In this document: positions 9,103 to 19,147 of the stretch, in pieces
How positions within the stretch are numbered: the first letter of the stretch is position 1
Layout: the number at the start of each line of letters is the position of its first letter
Assembly (NCBI RefSeq): GCF_006715025.1
Contig: NZ_VFMK01000001.1
Span: forward strand, 4,402,001-4,466,000
DNA: 64,000 nt
Reading direction: 5' to 3'
DNA from: Serratia fonticola
GTDB taxonomy: Bacteria > Pseudomonadota > Gammaproteobacteria > Enterobacterales > Enterobacteriaceae
Position numbers and translations under genes: made by a program
Notes under the pieces: model-generated
Told to the model about the DNA's origin: nothing
What the model saw: the letters and a program-made list of their open reading frames with translations, nothing else
The model's database searches: none

Positions 9103-10784
9103 GGCTGCCTCCTTTGCCAACACGAGGCCAGCACGCCAACGATCATCAGCCCCCCTCCCCACCAAATCCAACGGATGCCGGTCTGTACATAAAAACGCAT
9201 GGCATAACGCTGTTCCCCACTTTTTTCACCCATAACTACATACCAGTCATGAAAAGCGCTCCAACCGATACCCGGTTCAAACATCTGCTGCCGACGGGCG
9301 GTGTAAAACCGTCGTTCTGGCCGCAACTGCGCCACTTTTTTACTTTGCTGCGAAACGTCGATCACCGCCTGTTCAGTGGTGAAATTGCCTTGAGCCAGCA
9401 GCTCAACCGAACGGAAGTGAAACTGATACCCCGCCAGGGTCACCGTTTCTCCAGCGGTGACATTCAGGCTGATCTCATGACGTTGCAGTGAAGAACTTGC
9501 AATGCCTAACGCGGTCAGCAACACGCCCGCATGGGCGATCCACTGCGGGATCCGCCGCCGGTCGAATCCGCCGTAACACATCAGTACCAGCCCCAGTCCC
9601 GCAAACGGCAACAGCACCAGGTTGAAATAAGGTGCGCCAACCGAGATTTGCCCCCACCCCATCAACCGATAAAACATCGGGTACAGGGTGCCGATCAGCA
9701 CAATCAACGCTGCGGCGCTGAGAAGTAACACCGCCCCTAACAGCACAGGCTTGGCGGGGGGAGCGCTAGCCGGTGCACGGTTGGCTCGCAGCGCATAGAT
9801 CAGCAAGGAAATTCCACTCAGGAAGGCAAACAGAATAAACAGCGGTAAGGCACGCTGCTCATCCAGCGCAAAAGCATGTACCGACACCAGCACGCCGGAC
9901 CGAACAATCAAGGTACCCAACAGACTGAGTACAAAAGTGCCCAGCGTCAGCAACAGCGTCCCATGCCACAGGCTGCCAGTGCGTTGGCTAACGGCCAGAC
10001 TATGCAGCAAAGCCGTGGCCGTCAGCCAGGGCAGTAAAGAGGCGTTTTCGACCGGATCCCAGAACCACCAGCCACCCCATCCCAACTCGCTGTAGGCCCA
10101 CCATGACCCCAGAATGATCCCAGCAGTGAGAAAGCACCAGGCGGGTTTTGCCCAACGCTGGCACTGTTCGGCAATCAGGGGAGTAAACGTCCCTTGCAGT
10201 AAAGCCGCCAACATCAGGGCACTGCAGACGGCAAACCCACCATAGCCCAAATAAAGCAATGGCGGATGCAGGATCAGGCCAATATGTTGCAGCATCGGGT
10301 TCAGATCGCGTCCCTCAACCGCCGGAGGGAAAACCCGAACAAAAGGATCGGAGAAGAGCAGAATAAAAATCAGGAAGCAGCCGATGATCAACGCCAGAAT
10401 GGCCAGAGTGATGGGTACTACAGCCCCTTCCCCTTGCGGTGTGAACAGCGCAAAGCAGGCCGACCAGGCGGCCAGGCACAGTAACCAAAGCAGCAGCGAG
10501 CCTTCGTGCCCACCCCAGAGTGCCCCCACCTTCATCAGAGCCGGTAATTGGCGGTGCCCATGTTGCGCCACGTACAACACGGAAAAATCGTCACGCCAAA
10601 ACAGCAACAGCAGTGTGGCAAATGCCAGCGCGATCAGGACAAAAGTGACCAAGCTCCAGGCTCGCACTGGCAACCATACCCGACGGCGATGCCACCATGA
10701 AAACAGCGTGATGCCCGCCAACAATAGTGATGTGCTACAGGCAAGTAATAAGGTAATAAATCCCAGTTCGGCTAACCACAACAC
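9090..10784 (-). CDS. nrfE: CcmF-like haem lyase NrfE
   Basis: Large polytopic membrane protein (564 residues; E. coli about 552) of the CcmF/NrfE family. It delivers haem to the non-canonical CxxCK motif of NrfA. The tryptophan-rich haem-binding signature GGWWFWDPVENASLLPW is present near residue 240, with conserved periplasmic histidines (LILHPPLLYLGYGG and SVHAFALDEQRALP). The frame begins with GTG at 10784, preceded by AAGG; no in-frame ATG sits close to it. It lies 28 bp after nrfD. Confidence 0.93.
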   Translation of the reverse strand: MLWLAELGFITLLLACSTSLLLAGITLFSWWHRRRVWLPVRAWSLVTFVLIALAFATLLLLFWRDDFSVLYVAQHGHRQLPALMKVGALWGGHEGSLLLWLLCLAAWSACFALFTPQGEGAVVPITLAILALIIGCFLIFILLFSDPFVRVFPPAVEGRDLNPMLQHIGLILHPPLLYLGYGGFAVCSALMLAALLQGTFTPLIAEQCQRWAKPAWCFLTAGIILGSWWAYSELGWGGWWFWDPVENASLLPWLTATALLHSLAVSQRTGSLWHGTLLLTLGTFVLSLLGTLIVRSGVLVSVHAFALDEQRALPLFILFAFLSGISLLIYALRANRAPASAPPAKPVLLGAVLLLSAAALIVLIGTLYPMFYRLMGWGQISVGAPYFNLVLLPFAGLGLVLMCYGGFDRRRIPQWIAHAGVLLTALGIASSSLQRHEISLNVTAGETVTLAGYQFHFRSVELLAQGNFTTEQAVIDVSQQSKKVAQLRPERRFYTARRQQMFEPGIGWSAFHDWYVVMGEKSGEQRYAMRFYVQTGIRWIWWGGGLMIVGVLASCWQRRQPCVG

Positions 10785-10812
10785 ATCTACCAGCCTTATC
10801 CTGTTATAACAC

Positions 10813-11760
10813 TCAAGCCACCGTCATTTGCCCGGCATACAGAATGAAATAACGCAGCAGCAACACGCCACACAAACTACCCCCACTGATCAGCAGAATA
10901 TGGAGATTGGCTTTCCCCCACCCCATGGCTTTCAGCAGCAAAGGCATTACCAGCCCAACGCCAACGACGCCCAGCCAGAACCACCAGGCCCAGAATCCGC
11001 CGCCTAATGCCGCCGATAAGGCACGCAGCTTGCCATCATCCCCCAGCGCCAAGCCAATAAAGAACGCCGCCAACAGGAAAATCTCAAGCCACACCACCGG
11101 CGTTTCAAGCCGATGCAGGAAGTGCACTTCGCGGCTGTGAATATTGCCGTTAGGGCCGAAGGCCGCCACCAGCAAAGCCACCGCGATCCCGGATGAAATA
11201 CCGGAGAACAGGAACAGCGCCGGTAACAGGGGGTTATTCAGCATCGGGTACGATTTCAATGCCGAAAGCAGGAAACCGGTGTAAGCCCCCAACAATACCG
11301 CCAATATCAGCATCAGCGTTTCCAGCGGCCGCAGCAGGGGCAGGAGGCGAGCCAACATCCTTGGTATCACCGCCAACCTCGGCAACCAGCGCTGCTGTAT
11401 GGCGCTCAACTCATCACGGAAAATCAACGCCAGCCAAACCACCAGCACCAACATGTAAACCTGAAACAGCATTACCCCCATCGACATCACTGACGTAAAG
11501 CTGTAGTGAAACATCAGTTTCCAGAAGGTCCACGGGCGGGTCAGATGAAAAATCAGAATGACCAGCCCGAGCACGATCGAAGCCGGGGCAATAAACAGCG
11601 TTGTCAGCATGACCCGGCTGTTTGACGTCCCCTCCGTGGGGTGGTAACGGCGTAACAGGATGGCCAGCGTCACCAGACCGGCAGAAATCCCGATCAGAAA
11701 CAGGTAAATCGCGATGGGCCAGTCCCAAACCAGCGAATCAAAATGGAAGGCAGACGTCAT
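10813..11760 (-). CDS. nrfD: Quinol-oxidising membrane subunit NrfD
   Basis: Integral membrane protein (315 residues, about eight helices) of the NrfD/PsrC family. It takes electrons from menaquinol and passes them to the NrfC iron-sulphur subunit. The N-terminus SLVWDWPIAIYLFLIGISAG carries the conserved WP/G pattern of the family. Its ATG overlaps the nrfC stop by 4 bases (11757-11760). Confidence 0.93.
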   Translation of the reverse strand: MTSAFHFDSLVWDWPIAIYLFLIGISAGLVTLAILLRRYHPTEGTSNSRVMLTTLFIAPASIVLGLVILIFHLTRPWTFWKLMFHYSFTSVMSMGVMLFQVYMLVLVVWLALIFRDELSAIQQRWLPRLAVIPRMLARLLPLLRPLETLMLILAVLLGAYTGFLLSALKSYPMLNNPLLPALFLFSGISSGIAVALLVAAFGPNGNIHSREVHFLHRLETPVVWLEIFLLAAFFIGLALGDDGKLRALSAALGGGFWAWWFWLGVVGVGLVMPLLLKAMGWGKANLHILLISGGSLCGVLLLRYFILYAGQMTVA

Positions 11761-12428
11761 TGACTTATCTCCCCATATTTAAACGGCACGCGATACATTT
11801 TTGGCCGGGTTCCCAGCGCAATCTTGTAGCGATAGGTCGTTTCTTGCCGCAACAGACGCGAGATATCACTGTTCGGATCGTCAAGATTGCCAAACGTCAA
11901 GGCCTGCGTCGGGCAGGAAAGTACGCAGGCGGGCAGTTTGCCCTGACGCAGGTTGGTCTTGCGGCAGAAATCGCATTTGTCCGCCGTTTTACTGACCGGG
12001 TGAATAAAGCGAACCCGATAAGGGCACGCCGCTATACAGTACTGGCAGCCGACGCACAGATCAGGATTAACATCGACAATGCCAGTGGCCGCATCCAGGA
12101 AAGAAGCCCCGGTCGGGCAGACATGCACGCAAGGGGCATCTTCGCAGTGTTGGCAGGAATGGCGGAAAAAGCGGTATTTCACATCCGGAAACTGGCCTAT
12201 CGGCTCGCTGCGGATAATCTCCAAACGTGAAACGCCCTCAGGTACCTGGTTGACTTCGCGACAGGCATCCATACAGGCGGTACAGCCGATACAGCGAGAT
12301 TCATCATGAACCATACCGTAGCGGATACCGTTCACGTTCATGGTGCGTGCCAGTAGCTTTTCTGCGGCCGTAGAGGCCACGGCCAGCACGCCTATTCCTG
12401 CAATAAAACGGCGCCGTGAGCAGCTCAT
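11757..12428 (-). CDS. nrfC: Four-cluster ferredoxin-like subunit NrfC
   Basis: Periplasmic 4Fe-4S electron-transfer protein, 223 residues, linking NrfD to NrfB. The N-terminus [15 protein letters not shown] is a twin-arginine (Tat) signal. Four cysteine clusters follow: [40 protein letters not shown] and CDFCRKTN...CVLSCP. The ATG at 12428 overlaps the nrfB stop by 4 bases. Confidence 0.94.
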   Translation of the reverse strand: MSCSRRRFIAGIGVLAVASTAAEKLLARTMNVNGIRYGMVHDESRCIGCTACMDACREVNQVPEGVSRLEIIRSEPIGQFPDVKYRFFRHSCQHCEDAPCVHVCPTGASFLDAATGIVDVNPDLCVGCQYCIAACPYRVRFIHPVSKTADKCDFCRKTNLRQGKLPACVLSCPTQALTFGNLDDPNSDISRLLRQETTYRYKIALGTRPKMYRVPFKYGEISQ

Positions 12429-12994
12429 GGCCGCTCCTTATCCAGCGTTACAGCGGCTGGATTAAACGCCGGATCCTGTTGTTGCTGGCGGTGGCAGTCC
12501 ACACAAAGTTGTATCCGCCCCTTGTCCGTCAGCACCTGCATCTTATCCTGCTGAGGATGAAGCTGGTGGCAACTGGCACAAGTTACCTTGGCCAGATGCA
12601 CATCATGCGGCCAGAAGGCTTTTTGCAGCGCCTCAGGTAAATGGCAGGACATACAAACGCTGTTTTGCTGCTCAACGCCAAACATCGGTTCGTTGAAACG
12701 CATCACATCCTTGATGCCTTCACGGTGATGCAATGAAGGCGTACCGTGACAGTTGGTACAGGTCACCGGTAATTGGTTGTTGGGGTTGATGGTCCCCTCA
12801 TGCTTGCCGTGCATCGCACTTTGCTGCGGCTTGTGGCAACGCAGGCAGGCATCGTCCGGGTTTCGTTGTAAGGTGACTTCCGCAGATTGCTGCTGAGCTG
12901 CGGGGCTGTCGGTCTGTGCCGATACCGGTAATACTGTCAGCCAAAAACTGCAGGCAAGCACCCCGGTAGTTAATAACGAACGCAGTACGCTCAT
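12425..12994 (-). CDS. nrfB: Pentahaem cytochrome c NrfB
   Basis: Secreted c-type cytochrome (189 residues with signal peptide) that donates electrons to NrfA in the periplasm. Five CxxCH haem-attachment motifs are visible: CLRCH, CTNCH, CMSCH, CASCH and CVDCH, as expected for NrfB. The start [19 protein letters not shown] gives a conventional signal peptide. It lies 43 bp after nrfA. Confidence 0.94.
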   Translation of the reverse strand: MSVLRSLLTTGVLACSFWLTVLPVSAQTDSPAAQQQSAEVTLQRNPDDACLRCHKPQQSAMHGKHEGTINPNNQLPVTCTNCHGTPSLHHREGIKDVMRFNEPMFGVEQQNSVCMSCHLPEALQKAFWPHDVHLAKVTCASCHQLHPQQDKMQVLTDKGRIQLCVDCHRQQQQDPAFNPAAVTLDKERP

Positions 12995-13037
12995 ATTGAC
13001 TCCATTTTTTTACGCCCCGCAACCGGGGCGGAGGGGT

Positions 13038-14489
13038 TTATTTGCTTAACAGCCCGGCTTTCTGCGCCTGCTCATCCCACTGCGGAACCACCGTTTTGAG
13101 GAACTCTTGTTTCTCGGCATTCAACTGTGGCATATCCATCCCAAGCGCCAACTGCGCCTTCTCCTTGGTGGAAATATCCGGCAGTACGATCTCGTGGGTA
13201 ATACCTTTGTTGGCCAGCAGACGTACAAGCTGGGTGCGTGCCTGTGCAGCCTGATCCAGCGCCGTACCGAGAACGCGCAACGCTACGTCCGGCGCATGCA
13301 TATGAATACCGTGGGAGGCGATAGCGAAGTCCCAGCGCCATTGCGCATGGCGGATCTGGGTCAGGATAGGCTTCATCTCGGCTTCTGTTGCCCCTGCATC
13401 CCAAGCCGCTTTGGCTTCAAAGTGGGCATGAACCAGTTGATCTTCCACTTTCAGCTTGATCTCGGTGATGTCGTGTTTACGCTTGGCCACCACCTCTTGC
13501 AGGCTGGCTTTATCCTGGGTATGGCAGTTCCTGCAGGTTTGCTCAAAGTTATCGAACGGATTGCCAATTTTATGATCGGTGTAGATCTTGCCTTGCGCGT
13601 TTTGCACTTTCGGCATATGGCAGTCGATACAGGTAACATTGTTCTTGCCATGAATCCCCTCACGCCAGGTTTCATACTCTGGATGCTGAGCCTTGAGCAT
13701 TGGCGCTTTAGAGAGAGGGTTGGTCCAGTCGGAGAATGCGATGGTATCGTAATAGACTTCCATTTCATCCACCGTTGTCCCCTTGTCCCATGGGAATTTC
13801 ACCATCTTGTCTTTGCCGTCAAAATAATATTCGACGTGGCACTGACCACAGACCATGGACTGCTGATCGAACCGGCCAGCTTTATCAAAGGGTTTACCGA
13901 TCGCCTGCATGGCACGCGCGGCATAAGGGCGGGATAGGGTCAACGCGGGTTTACCGGCAGCAAAATCCGCAGACGCGGTATTGTGGCAATCGGCACAACC
14001 GAGATCGTTAACTATCTCCGGCCCTCCGCGCGCCCATTGACCATGAAAATAACTCGCCTCCCCCTGTTCGGCGATCACCCTGGCGACATCGGGGCTTTTA
14101 CAGCTCCAGCACGCCATCGGCAACGGTCCATCTTCCGCCGTTTTCGGTGCGCCAGTACGCAACGTTTCGCGGATATCCATCAACGCATAGGCATGGCCAC
14201 GCGGCTTGTTATAGTCCTTGGCAAACGGATAACCGGCCCAGAGAATAACCAGGCGCGGATCTTCTGCCAATGCGTCCACCCGTTCCGATTGCTCAGCGGT
14301 AGCTTTCCAGGATTGGTATTGGTCCGGGTGAGGAGCAGAGAAAGTTTCATTTCTGGCTTCAACCTTCTGTGACGCTGCGGCTTGCGGCGCGTCGCTAGCC
14401 AGAGCCGAAAGAGAGAGGAACCCCGTCGTCATTCCTGCCAGAAATAGCATTAAGATATTGCTTACCTTATTCATAAGCATCCCATCCAT
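13038..14489 (-). CDS. nrfA: Ammonia-forming cytochrome c nitrite reductase
   Basis: Periplasmic pentahaem enzyme that reduces nitrite to ammonia with six electrons, supporting anaerobic respiration and nitrite detoxification. It shows the diagnostic lysine-ligated haem motif CWSCK, then CADCH, CGQCH, CIDCH and CRNCH, the Ca2+/active-site stretch CHVEYYF, and HGIHMHAP. The frame gives 483 residues (E. coli 478). Possible starts are at 14489, 14480 and 14474. The last has GGGA at a usual distance and yields [14 protein letters not shown] as signal peptide, so the true start may be 14474. First gene of nrfABCDEFG. Confidence 0.96.
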   Translation of the reverse strand: MDGMLMNKVSNILMLFLAGMTTGFLSLSALASDAPQAAASQKVEARNETFSAPHPDQYQSWKATAEQSERVDALAEDPRLVILWAGYPFAKDYNKPRGHAYALMDIRETLRTGAPKTAEDGPLPMACWSCKSPDVARVIAEQGEASYFHGQWARGGPEIVNDLGCADCHNTASADFAAGKPALTLSRPYAARAMQAIGKPFDKAGRFDQQSMVCGQCHVEYYFDGKDKMVKFPWDKGTTVDEMEVYYDTIAFSDWTNPLSKAPMLKAQHPEYETWREGIHGKNNVTCIDCHMPKVQNAQGKIYTDHKIGNPFDNFEQTCRNCHTQDKASLQEVVAKRKHDITEIKLKVEDQLVHAHFEAKAAWDAGATEAEMKPILTQIRHAQWRWDFAIASHGIHMHAPDVALRVLGTALDQAAQARTQLVRLLANKGITHEIVLPDISTKEKAQLALGMDMPQLNAEKQEFLKTVVPQWDEQAQKAGLLSK

Positions 14490-14710
14490 TTAGCCTGCTT
14501 TAGCGCAGTGCCTTATTAGTTGTTAGGTTCGGTTAAGAACAGATTTTCGACATTCCACAATGGCTAGGGATAACATAGACCACATAAAAAATGTTGTCTT
14601 TGGTCAATTTACGCGGGGATCTTGAGGGCTTGATTGAATTTTGCGAGGCAGCGCAAAAAACCATATACCTCTAATTAGTTATTGAAACCTAAGATATAGT
14701 GCTTGAATAG
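14490..14710 (-). promoter_or_regulatory. nrfA control region with possible FNR-like site
   Basis: The 291 bp between nrfA and mipA has no gene. TTGTCTTTGGTCAA (14594-14607) matches the FNR consensus TTGAT-N4-ATCAA at about 7 of 10 positions, and weak -10-like hexamers follow on the minus strand (TATGTT at 14577-14572, TATCCC at 14572-14567). In E. coli nrfA is FNR- and NarL/NarP-controlled, so a site is expected. This one is only a candidate. Confidence 0.35.
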
Positions 14711-14747
14711 AAAAGAACCAAAACCAGTTCAACACGGGTTCTGGTCC
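14711..14747 (-). terminator. Intrinsic terminator of the mipA-like gene
   Basis: On the minus strand GGACCAGAACC (14747-14737) pairs with GGTTTTGGTTC (14725-14715) over 11 bp with two G-U pairs, followed by TTTT (14714-14711). It lies 34 bp after the mipA stop codon. Confidence 0.65.
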
Positions 14748-14780
14748 TTCCTTGGCAATAGCCCAGCAAACTACACCCAA

Positions 14781-15551
14781 TCAAAACTGATATAAAACGC
14801 CAGTGGCCACCATCACATTATAATCACGCTCAACCATCGGGCTGTTTTTTACCGCATCACTCATTTGCTCATAATGGCCAATCAGCAACAGTTGCCAATT
14901 GTCATTTACAGAATAATAGCTGGCGAGTGATAGGTAAGATGATACACCGCTCTTTGCCTTGTATTCAGGTAACGCACTACGCTGTGATTCTGCTTTACTG
15001 ACACCGAAATAGTAATCATTAAAGGCGCGGTTTTGCCATTGTAAACCCATGCCCGGTACCAATTGTAATTTACCGAATTGGAGTGAGTATTGATAACCGA
15101 TATCAACAATCATCCCATCACTATAACCCAGGATATCTGTCGCCACTTCACCACTGAGCGTTCCCCAATTGGCATGATGCTGATAACTAACGCCTACCAT
15201 TGCGGTTGCACGCCGCTTTTCCAACATTTTCATTGCGGGATCGTCACTGTCCTTCGGGTTATAGCTCAACGGGGAGTAATTAATGGCAAAGTTCAGACGC
15301 TGGGTATCGGTATTAACGATATGTATTCCTGCCCCTTGCCCATTAATATAAAACTGTTCCCCTTCAAACGTTACAATGGGTAATGGCATAAACTGCATAT
15401 TATAATCACGATAGGGTAATTGCTCCGCCAGAACACCTGCCCCTACCGACCACTCACCCGCATAGATATCGTCTGAGAATAACAGAGTTGTTAATGCAAT
15501 AGCATAAAAAGACCTACATGTCGTCGCATGAAAATAGTTAGTCATTGTCAA
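14781..15551 (-). CDS. MipA/OmpV-family outer-membrane protein
   Basis: Predicted outer-membrane beta-barrel of 256 residues. An N-terminal signal region (FYAIALTTLLFSDDIYAGE) precedes EWSVGAGVLAEQLPYRDYN, the opening strand typical of the family, and the protein ends in the barrel signature VATGVLYQF with a C-terminal phenylalanine. E. coli MipA tethers the lytic transglycosylase MltA to PBP1B; other OmpV proteins are porin-like. It stands alone with its own terminator, so the specific role is unknown. Confidence 0.8.
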   Translation of the reverse strand: MTMTNYFHATTCRSFYAIALTTLLFSDDIYAGEWSVGAGVLAEQLPYRDYNMQFMPLPIVTFEGEQFYINGQGAGIHIVNTDTQRLNFAINYSPLSYNPKDSDDPAMKMLEKRRATAMVGVSYQHHANWGTLSGEVATDILGYSDGMIVDIGYQYSLQFGKLQLVPGMGLQWQNRAFNDYYFGVSKAESQRSALPEYKAKSGVSSYLSLASYYSVNDNWQLLLIGHYEQMSDAVKNSPMVERDYNVMVATGVLYQF

Positions 15552-15643
15552 TCATCCATAATTTAGTTAAAGAATCCCCCTCAGCCATAAAGACTGCCAC
15601 GGGAAATCAAGGTATCATTACTCGTACAATAGAATAATATTGG

Positions 15644-16438
15644 TTATTCTTTACAGAAAAATTCTTGCTCAATGGCAATCAGTAAAGCGGCAATCAGCAG
15701 TAATATTGCAGTCCAGATACATTTGGTTAATGGCGTTATCTGCATAAGTTCTGCCGCCATGACCAACGTAAAGTGAAACAGAATGGCGGCCGGAATACTG
15801 CGTTGGCAGCGATAATAAAACCAATTAGCAATGATGGTCGCGGGGAATATACTGATAAAGAAATTAGCTACATATATTCCACCTGCCTGCCATAGTTGAT
15901 TCTGGTAAGTACCATAAATAAAAAATAAGGGTAAATGCCAGAGTGCCCATAGCAAGCCGAATGCCAGAGTGACTGGCAATAGCATTCGCCAGATCCCCCT
16001 TAAACTATCAACACCGTAACCACGCCAGCCCAGCTCTTCCAATATCGCCGCAATCAGTGCCAGCGGCAGCATGGGAAGAAAACCATCGGAAAAGGCAAAC
16101 TGGCCAACACTCTGACCTGCTCGTACTGATAGCCAAGTTGCCATTACTAACGGTAACAAGATTAGCCCAAACATCATCAACAAGCGGCTTGGCGTTATCC
16201 CTTGCAAAGAAAATAATCGCCTGCGAAAGTCCTGCCACAGCAGCTTATCCGCAGAAGACCAAATCATTACCCCTAGTGCAACAGCCGGGCCGAATAATCC
16301 CATCAGGGCCATAATCACGGCCAGATGTTGCCTTTCAGGTAAGTGACTTAAGTGAGCAGCGATCGCCCACGGTAGCCATGACAACCCAAAAACCAGAGCA
16401 AAAAAGCGCTGCGGGAAGTAACGTATTCGAGGTGTCAT
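15644..16438 (-). CDS. CPBP-family intramembrane protease
   Basis: Polytopic membrane protein of 264 residues with the CPBP (Abi) catalytic signature: ILEELGWRGYGVDSL (glutamate pair), LLWALWHLPLFFIYG (motif 2 His), and a third helix with an Asn (IFPATIIANWFYYR). Homologues process prenylated or membrane proteins or give self-immunity to bacteriocins. The ATG at 16438 directly abuts the TAG stop of the TetR gene (16441-16439), so the two are translationally linked. The target is unknown. Confidence 0.8.
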   Translation of the reverse strand: MTPRIRYFPQRFFALVFGLSWLPWAIAAHLSHLPERQHLAVIMALMGLFGPAVALGVMIWSSADKLLWQDFRRRLFSLQGITPSRLLMMFGLILLPLVMATWLSVRAGQSVGQFAFSDGFLPMLPLALIAAILEELGWRGYGVDSLRGIWRMLLPVTLAFGLLWALWHLPLFFIYGTYQNQLWQAGGIYVANFFISIFPATIIANWFYYRCQRSIPAAILFHFTLVMAAELMQITPLTKCIWTAILLLIAALLIAIEQEFFCKE

Positions 16439-17080
16439 CTAGCATTTCTCCCCCTGAATACTGGCCCCTAATGCTGCCGCAAAAGACCCCGGTGCTGCCC
16501 CAAAAGCCCGTTCAATCAGCAACAGCATTGCCTGCATACGAGCGGCCTCTTCCTCTGGCGTCCAATTAAAGGTCTGGTGTCCAAACAAAAACAGTGAGCC
16601 AGCGAGAACAAACTGAACAGTGGACAATGGATCGGCAACGTGAAAGACCCCTTCCCGATTTCCTTGTTCTACCACCGATGCCAGTATCGGTCCGAAAGAC
16701 AACACCGTTTCAATATTACTGCGTTCATGAAGCGCACGGTTTTCCGGACGATGCAGATCCTTAACAATCGACTGCCCGTCCTCCACGGTTTGATTCTGTG
16801 CCGCAATGATCGCGCAGAATTTTTCAATGGCTCCCAATTGCGGATCATCAGCAATAATTTGCGAACGGCTGACTATATCGGCACAAATCTGCTGCGCCAG
16901 CGCCGCCAGGATCTCTTCCTTAGATTTGAAATAGTAATAAAAGGTCCCTTTGGCAATACCTGCACTGCGGACTATCTCATCGACAGAGGTTGTCTCGTAT
17001 CCCTGCTCTTGAAACAACTTACCTGCCGCTTGCAGGATTTCCGCCCGCCTGACCTCTGGTTTTTTCACTGTACGAACCAT
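16439..17080 (-). CDS. TetR-family repressor
   Basis: Regulator of 213 residues. The N-terminal helix-turn-helix (RRAEILQAAGKLFQEQGYETTSVDEIVRSAGIAKGTFYYYFKSK spread over residues 11-54) is a canonical TetR domain, and the C-terminal ligand domain is diverged. A 17-bp perfect palindrome at 17126-17142 lies 46 bp upstream and is the likely operator for autoregulation. It shares an operon with the CPBP protease directly downstream, so it probably controls that gene too. Start ATG with GGGAG upstream. Confidence 0.85.
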   Translation of the reverse strand: MVRTVKKPEVRRAEILQAAGKLFQEQGYETTSVDEIVRSAGIAKGTFYYYFKSKEEILAALAQQICADIVSRSQIIADDPQLGAIEKFCAIIAAQNQTVEDGQSIVKDLHRPENRALHERSNIETVLSFGPILASVVEQGNREGVFHVADPLSTVQFVLAGSLFLFGHQTFNWTPEEEAARMQAMLLLIERAFGAAPGSFAAALGASIQGEKC

Positions 17081-17125
17081 ATAACGCTCCCTCGGGGATC
17101 AATGTAATATCGATACAATACTGAC

Positions 17126-17142
17126 TGACTGACGGTCAGTCA
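17126..17142. promoter_or_regulatory. TetR-type operator palindrome
   Basis: TGACTGAC-G-GTCAGTCA is a perfect inverted repeat in the promoter region of the TetR gene, with the ACTGAC...GTCAGT core common to TetR-family sites. Confidence 0.7.
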
Positions 17143-17425
17143 ATTGAAATGTGATTTTTGCGTTACCGTAAAGGGTTATGTCAAGATCTGATGCGGTTTG
17201 ATGAATGCCTAAAAAAGCCAGCCAGAGAGAAGTTTTGATGGGAGTAGCTCAGCCACTACCCGCTGATATTTAAGGTTAATTGGAGAAAAAACGCGGAGGT
17301 CCCGATAGGCAGAAAGGTAAACCTTGTTGTGCAGGCCAAGGGTTGAGCGGAAACAGGATAGGAGAAAGCAGCTCCCAAATCGCATCACAATTTACGCAAT
17401 CCGGAAGCAGCCATCAATAACGTCA
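17143..17425. other. Non-coding stretch between TetR promoter and roxA end
   Basis: No convincing gene. An imperfect hairpin (GGGAGTAGCT against AGCCACTACCC) lies at 17240-17261. No T-tract follows it. Confidence 0.4.
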
Positions 17426-18547
17426 TTATTCGTCGAAGAACCAGTACCCCTGATTGATCAGTTCGGTTAACTCAACAATAAAAGCCGGATTATTTAGCGC
17501 CTCACCCAGCTCTTTTTTGCCGAGCGTAGTGTAACGGCACAGGGCATCAGCCGCTTTGGGTTCGACCGTGTCCAACCGTTCACTATTGATAAAGAAGCTG
17601 TCACCGACTTGCAGAACCCGCAGCCCGTTCAAGCGCATCAGCACTTCACCCGCCATCAGGGCATCAGCCACTTCATCCGGTTCGTAAGGCGGTTGCGCTG
17701 GCGCGATATCCAGTTCATGGCGTGGCGTCGTCACAAAGCGGCCAAACCACTGTTTAAAATCTTCCGGCTGATTGATCATTTCAACCATCATGCTACGCAG
17801 ACGATCGAGCTCATAATCTTCTACCCGTCCTGGATGTTCCCGGCAGGTTAAATCCGGATCGCTGTAATGCTCACCGCCGAGATCGTGCTCCAGCGCATAA
17901 TCCGCAAAACTGCTGATGAGGTCCCTGCCGTTCGGACCACGGAAACCGACAGAGTAGTTAAGCGCCGTTTGGTGAGTGAAGCCGTCATGCGGGAAGCCTG
18001 GCGGAATATACAAAATATCGCCCGGCTCAAGGTCTTCATCGATAATCGGTGTAAAAGGCTCCACGTGCAGCAACGCGGGATGCGGACAAAACTGCTTCAA
18101 CGGCAGTTTATCGCCCACGCGCCAGCGGCGGCTGCCCATCCCCTGGATGATAAACACATCGTATTGATCGATGTGTGGGCCAACGCCCCCACCCGGTACG
18201 GAAAAGGAGATCATCAAGTCGTCCAGACGCCAGTCTGGCAGCACGCGGAACGGGCGCACCAGTTCGGCTGAGGGGGCATGCCAATGGTTAACCGCCTGAG
18301 CCAGCAGCGACCAGCCTGTTTCGCCCAGATGATCAAAATGCTCAAAAGGCCCATTGCTGGCCTGCCATTGCCCATTGCTCTGGCTGACCAGGCGGCTGTC
18401 TACCTCCGCTTCCATCGCCAGGCCAGCCAGTTCATCCGGCGTAATGGGATCGACGAAGTTCGGGAAAGCATTTTTTAATACAACAGGTTGTTTTTGCCAG
18501 TATTTTTCTAAAAATTCCGGCCAGTTAAGATTAAGTTGATAAGCCAT
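17426..18547 (-). CDS. roxA: Ribosomal protein uL16 arginine 3-hydroxylase
   Basis: Fe(II)/2-oxoglutarate JmjC oxygenase (E. coli YcfD/RoxA) that hydroxylates an arginine of ribosomal protein L16. From the chosen start the iron ligands fall at His125, Asp127 (PHIDQYD) and His187 (PPGFPHDGF), which are the positions I recall for the E. coli enzyme. The C-terminal winged-helix-like part ends INQGYWFFDE. The frame opens 25 codons further upstream at 18622, but MAYQLNLNWPEFLEKYW is the family N-terminus. Length 373. It is not in an operon with its neighbours. Confidence 0.92.
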   Translation of the reverse strand: MAYQLNLNWPEFLEKYWQKQPVVLKNAFPNFVDPITPDELAGLAMEAEVDSRLVSQSNGQWQASNGPFEHFDHLGETGWSLLAQAVNHWHAPSAELVRPFRVLPDWRLDDLMISFSVPGGGVGPHIDQYDVFIIQGMGSRRWRVGDKLPLKQFCPHPALLHVEPFTPIIDEDLEPGDILYIPPGFPHDGFTHQTALNYSVGFRGPNGRDLISSFADYALEHDLGGEHYSDPDLTCREHPGRVEDYELDRLRSMMVEMINQPEDFKQWFGRFVTTPRHELDIAPAQPPYEPDEVADALMAGEVLMRLNGLRVLQVGDSFFINSERLDTVEPKAADALCRYTTLGKKELGEALNNPAFIVELTELINQGYWFFDE

Positions 18548-18704
18548 ACTTTCACACCAGTGAGAAGACAAACGGCCCTGATTATAAGGTGCCCCCCCAG
18601 CGGCGACCTTGTCATGGGTCAAAGGTGTGCATTCAGCCGCTTCTTTTCCGACGGCAAAACCGTCTACAAGGTGAGTAACTCCCTCCGCCCTCTATTTATC
18701 TCGT

Positions 18705-19127
18705 TCATGAAATAAACACCGGCCCAACGGTAAGCATAATATTGGCAAAGCGTTTACTCTCACCAGATACGATAACTAAAAAAGTATCATCTGACTTTGC
18801 CAACGCGTAAAAATCCTGCCGATTGAGATAATCTATCTCGACATCCTCAGGAAGAAGCTGTTTATATTCCAATTCAATGACGTTAATAAAATCATCCGGG
18901 TAGGTCATTAACGTCACTTTTTCCACGTTAATATACTGCAGTACCTTCTCAAGAATAACAGGGCTCCTCACCATATCGACGGCCAGATTGAGATAAACAA
19001 CCGAAGCGTGTTTAGCGACGTTGGTGACAGCAGAGTAGTTAGCATCGGTAATTAATATATTGGCTTTGTGGCCACATTTTGCCAGGCCGTGCAGGAGATC
19101 AGGGTGTAATATTTCCGATTTTATCAT
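18705..19127 (-). CDS. RbsD/FucU-family sugar mutarotase
   Basis: Protein of 140 residues related to D-ribose pyranase and L-fucose mutarotase. These enzymes interconvert sugar anomers or ring forms. The N-terminal active-site region reads LLHGLAKCGHKANILITDANYSA, with His20 at the catalytic position of RbsD (usual pattern GHGD-x-I-x-x-x-DANFP). The Lys-Ala after His replaces the usual Gly-Asp, so activity or specificity may differ. It is the last gene of the TRAP/gluconokinase unit and is preceded by a perfect 12-bp-stem hairpin at 19148-19175. Confidence 0.75.
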   Translation of the reverse strand: MIKSEILHPDLLHGLAKCGHKANILITDANYSAVTNVAKHASVVYLNLAVDMVRSPVILEKVLQYINVEKVTLMTYPDDFINVIELEYKQLLPEDVEIDYLNRQDFYALAKSDDTFLVIVSGESKRFANIMLTVGPVFIS

Positions 19128-19147
19128 GATGGCTATTCCTTTTTTTT

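Noticed and set aside
13107..13937. 276-codon plus-strand frame
   Set aside because: It is antisense to nrfA, whose haem motifs and similarity are unambiguous.
18548..18622. 25-codon N-terminal extension of roxA
   Set aside because: The family N-terminus and the match of iron-ligand numbering support the start at 18547.
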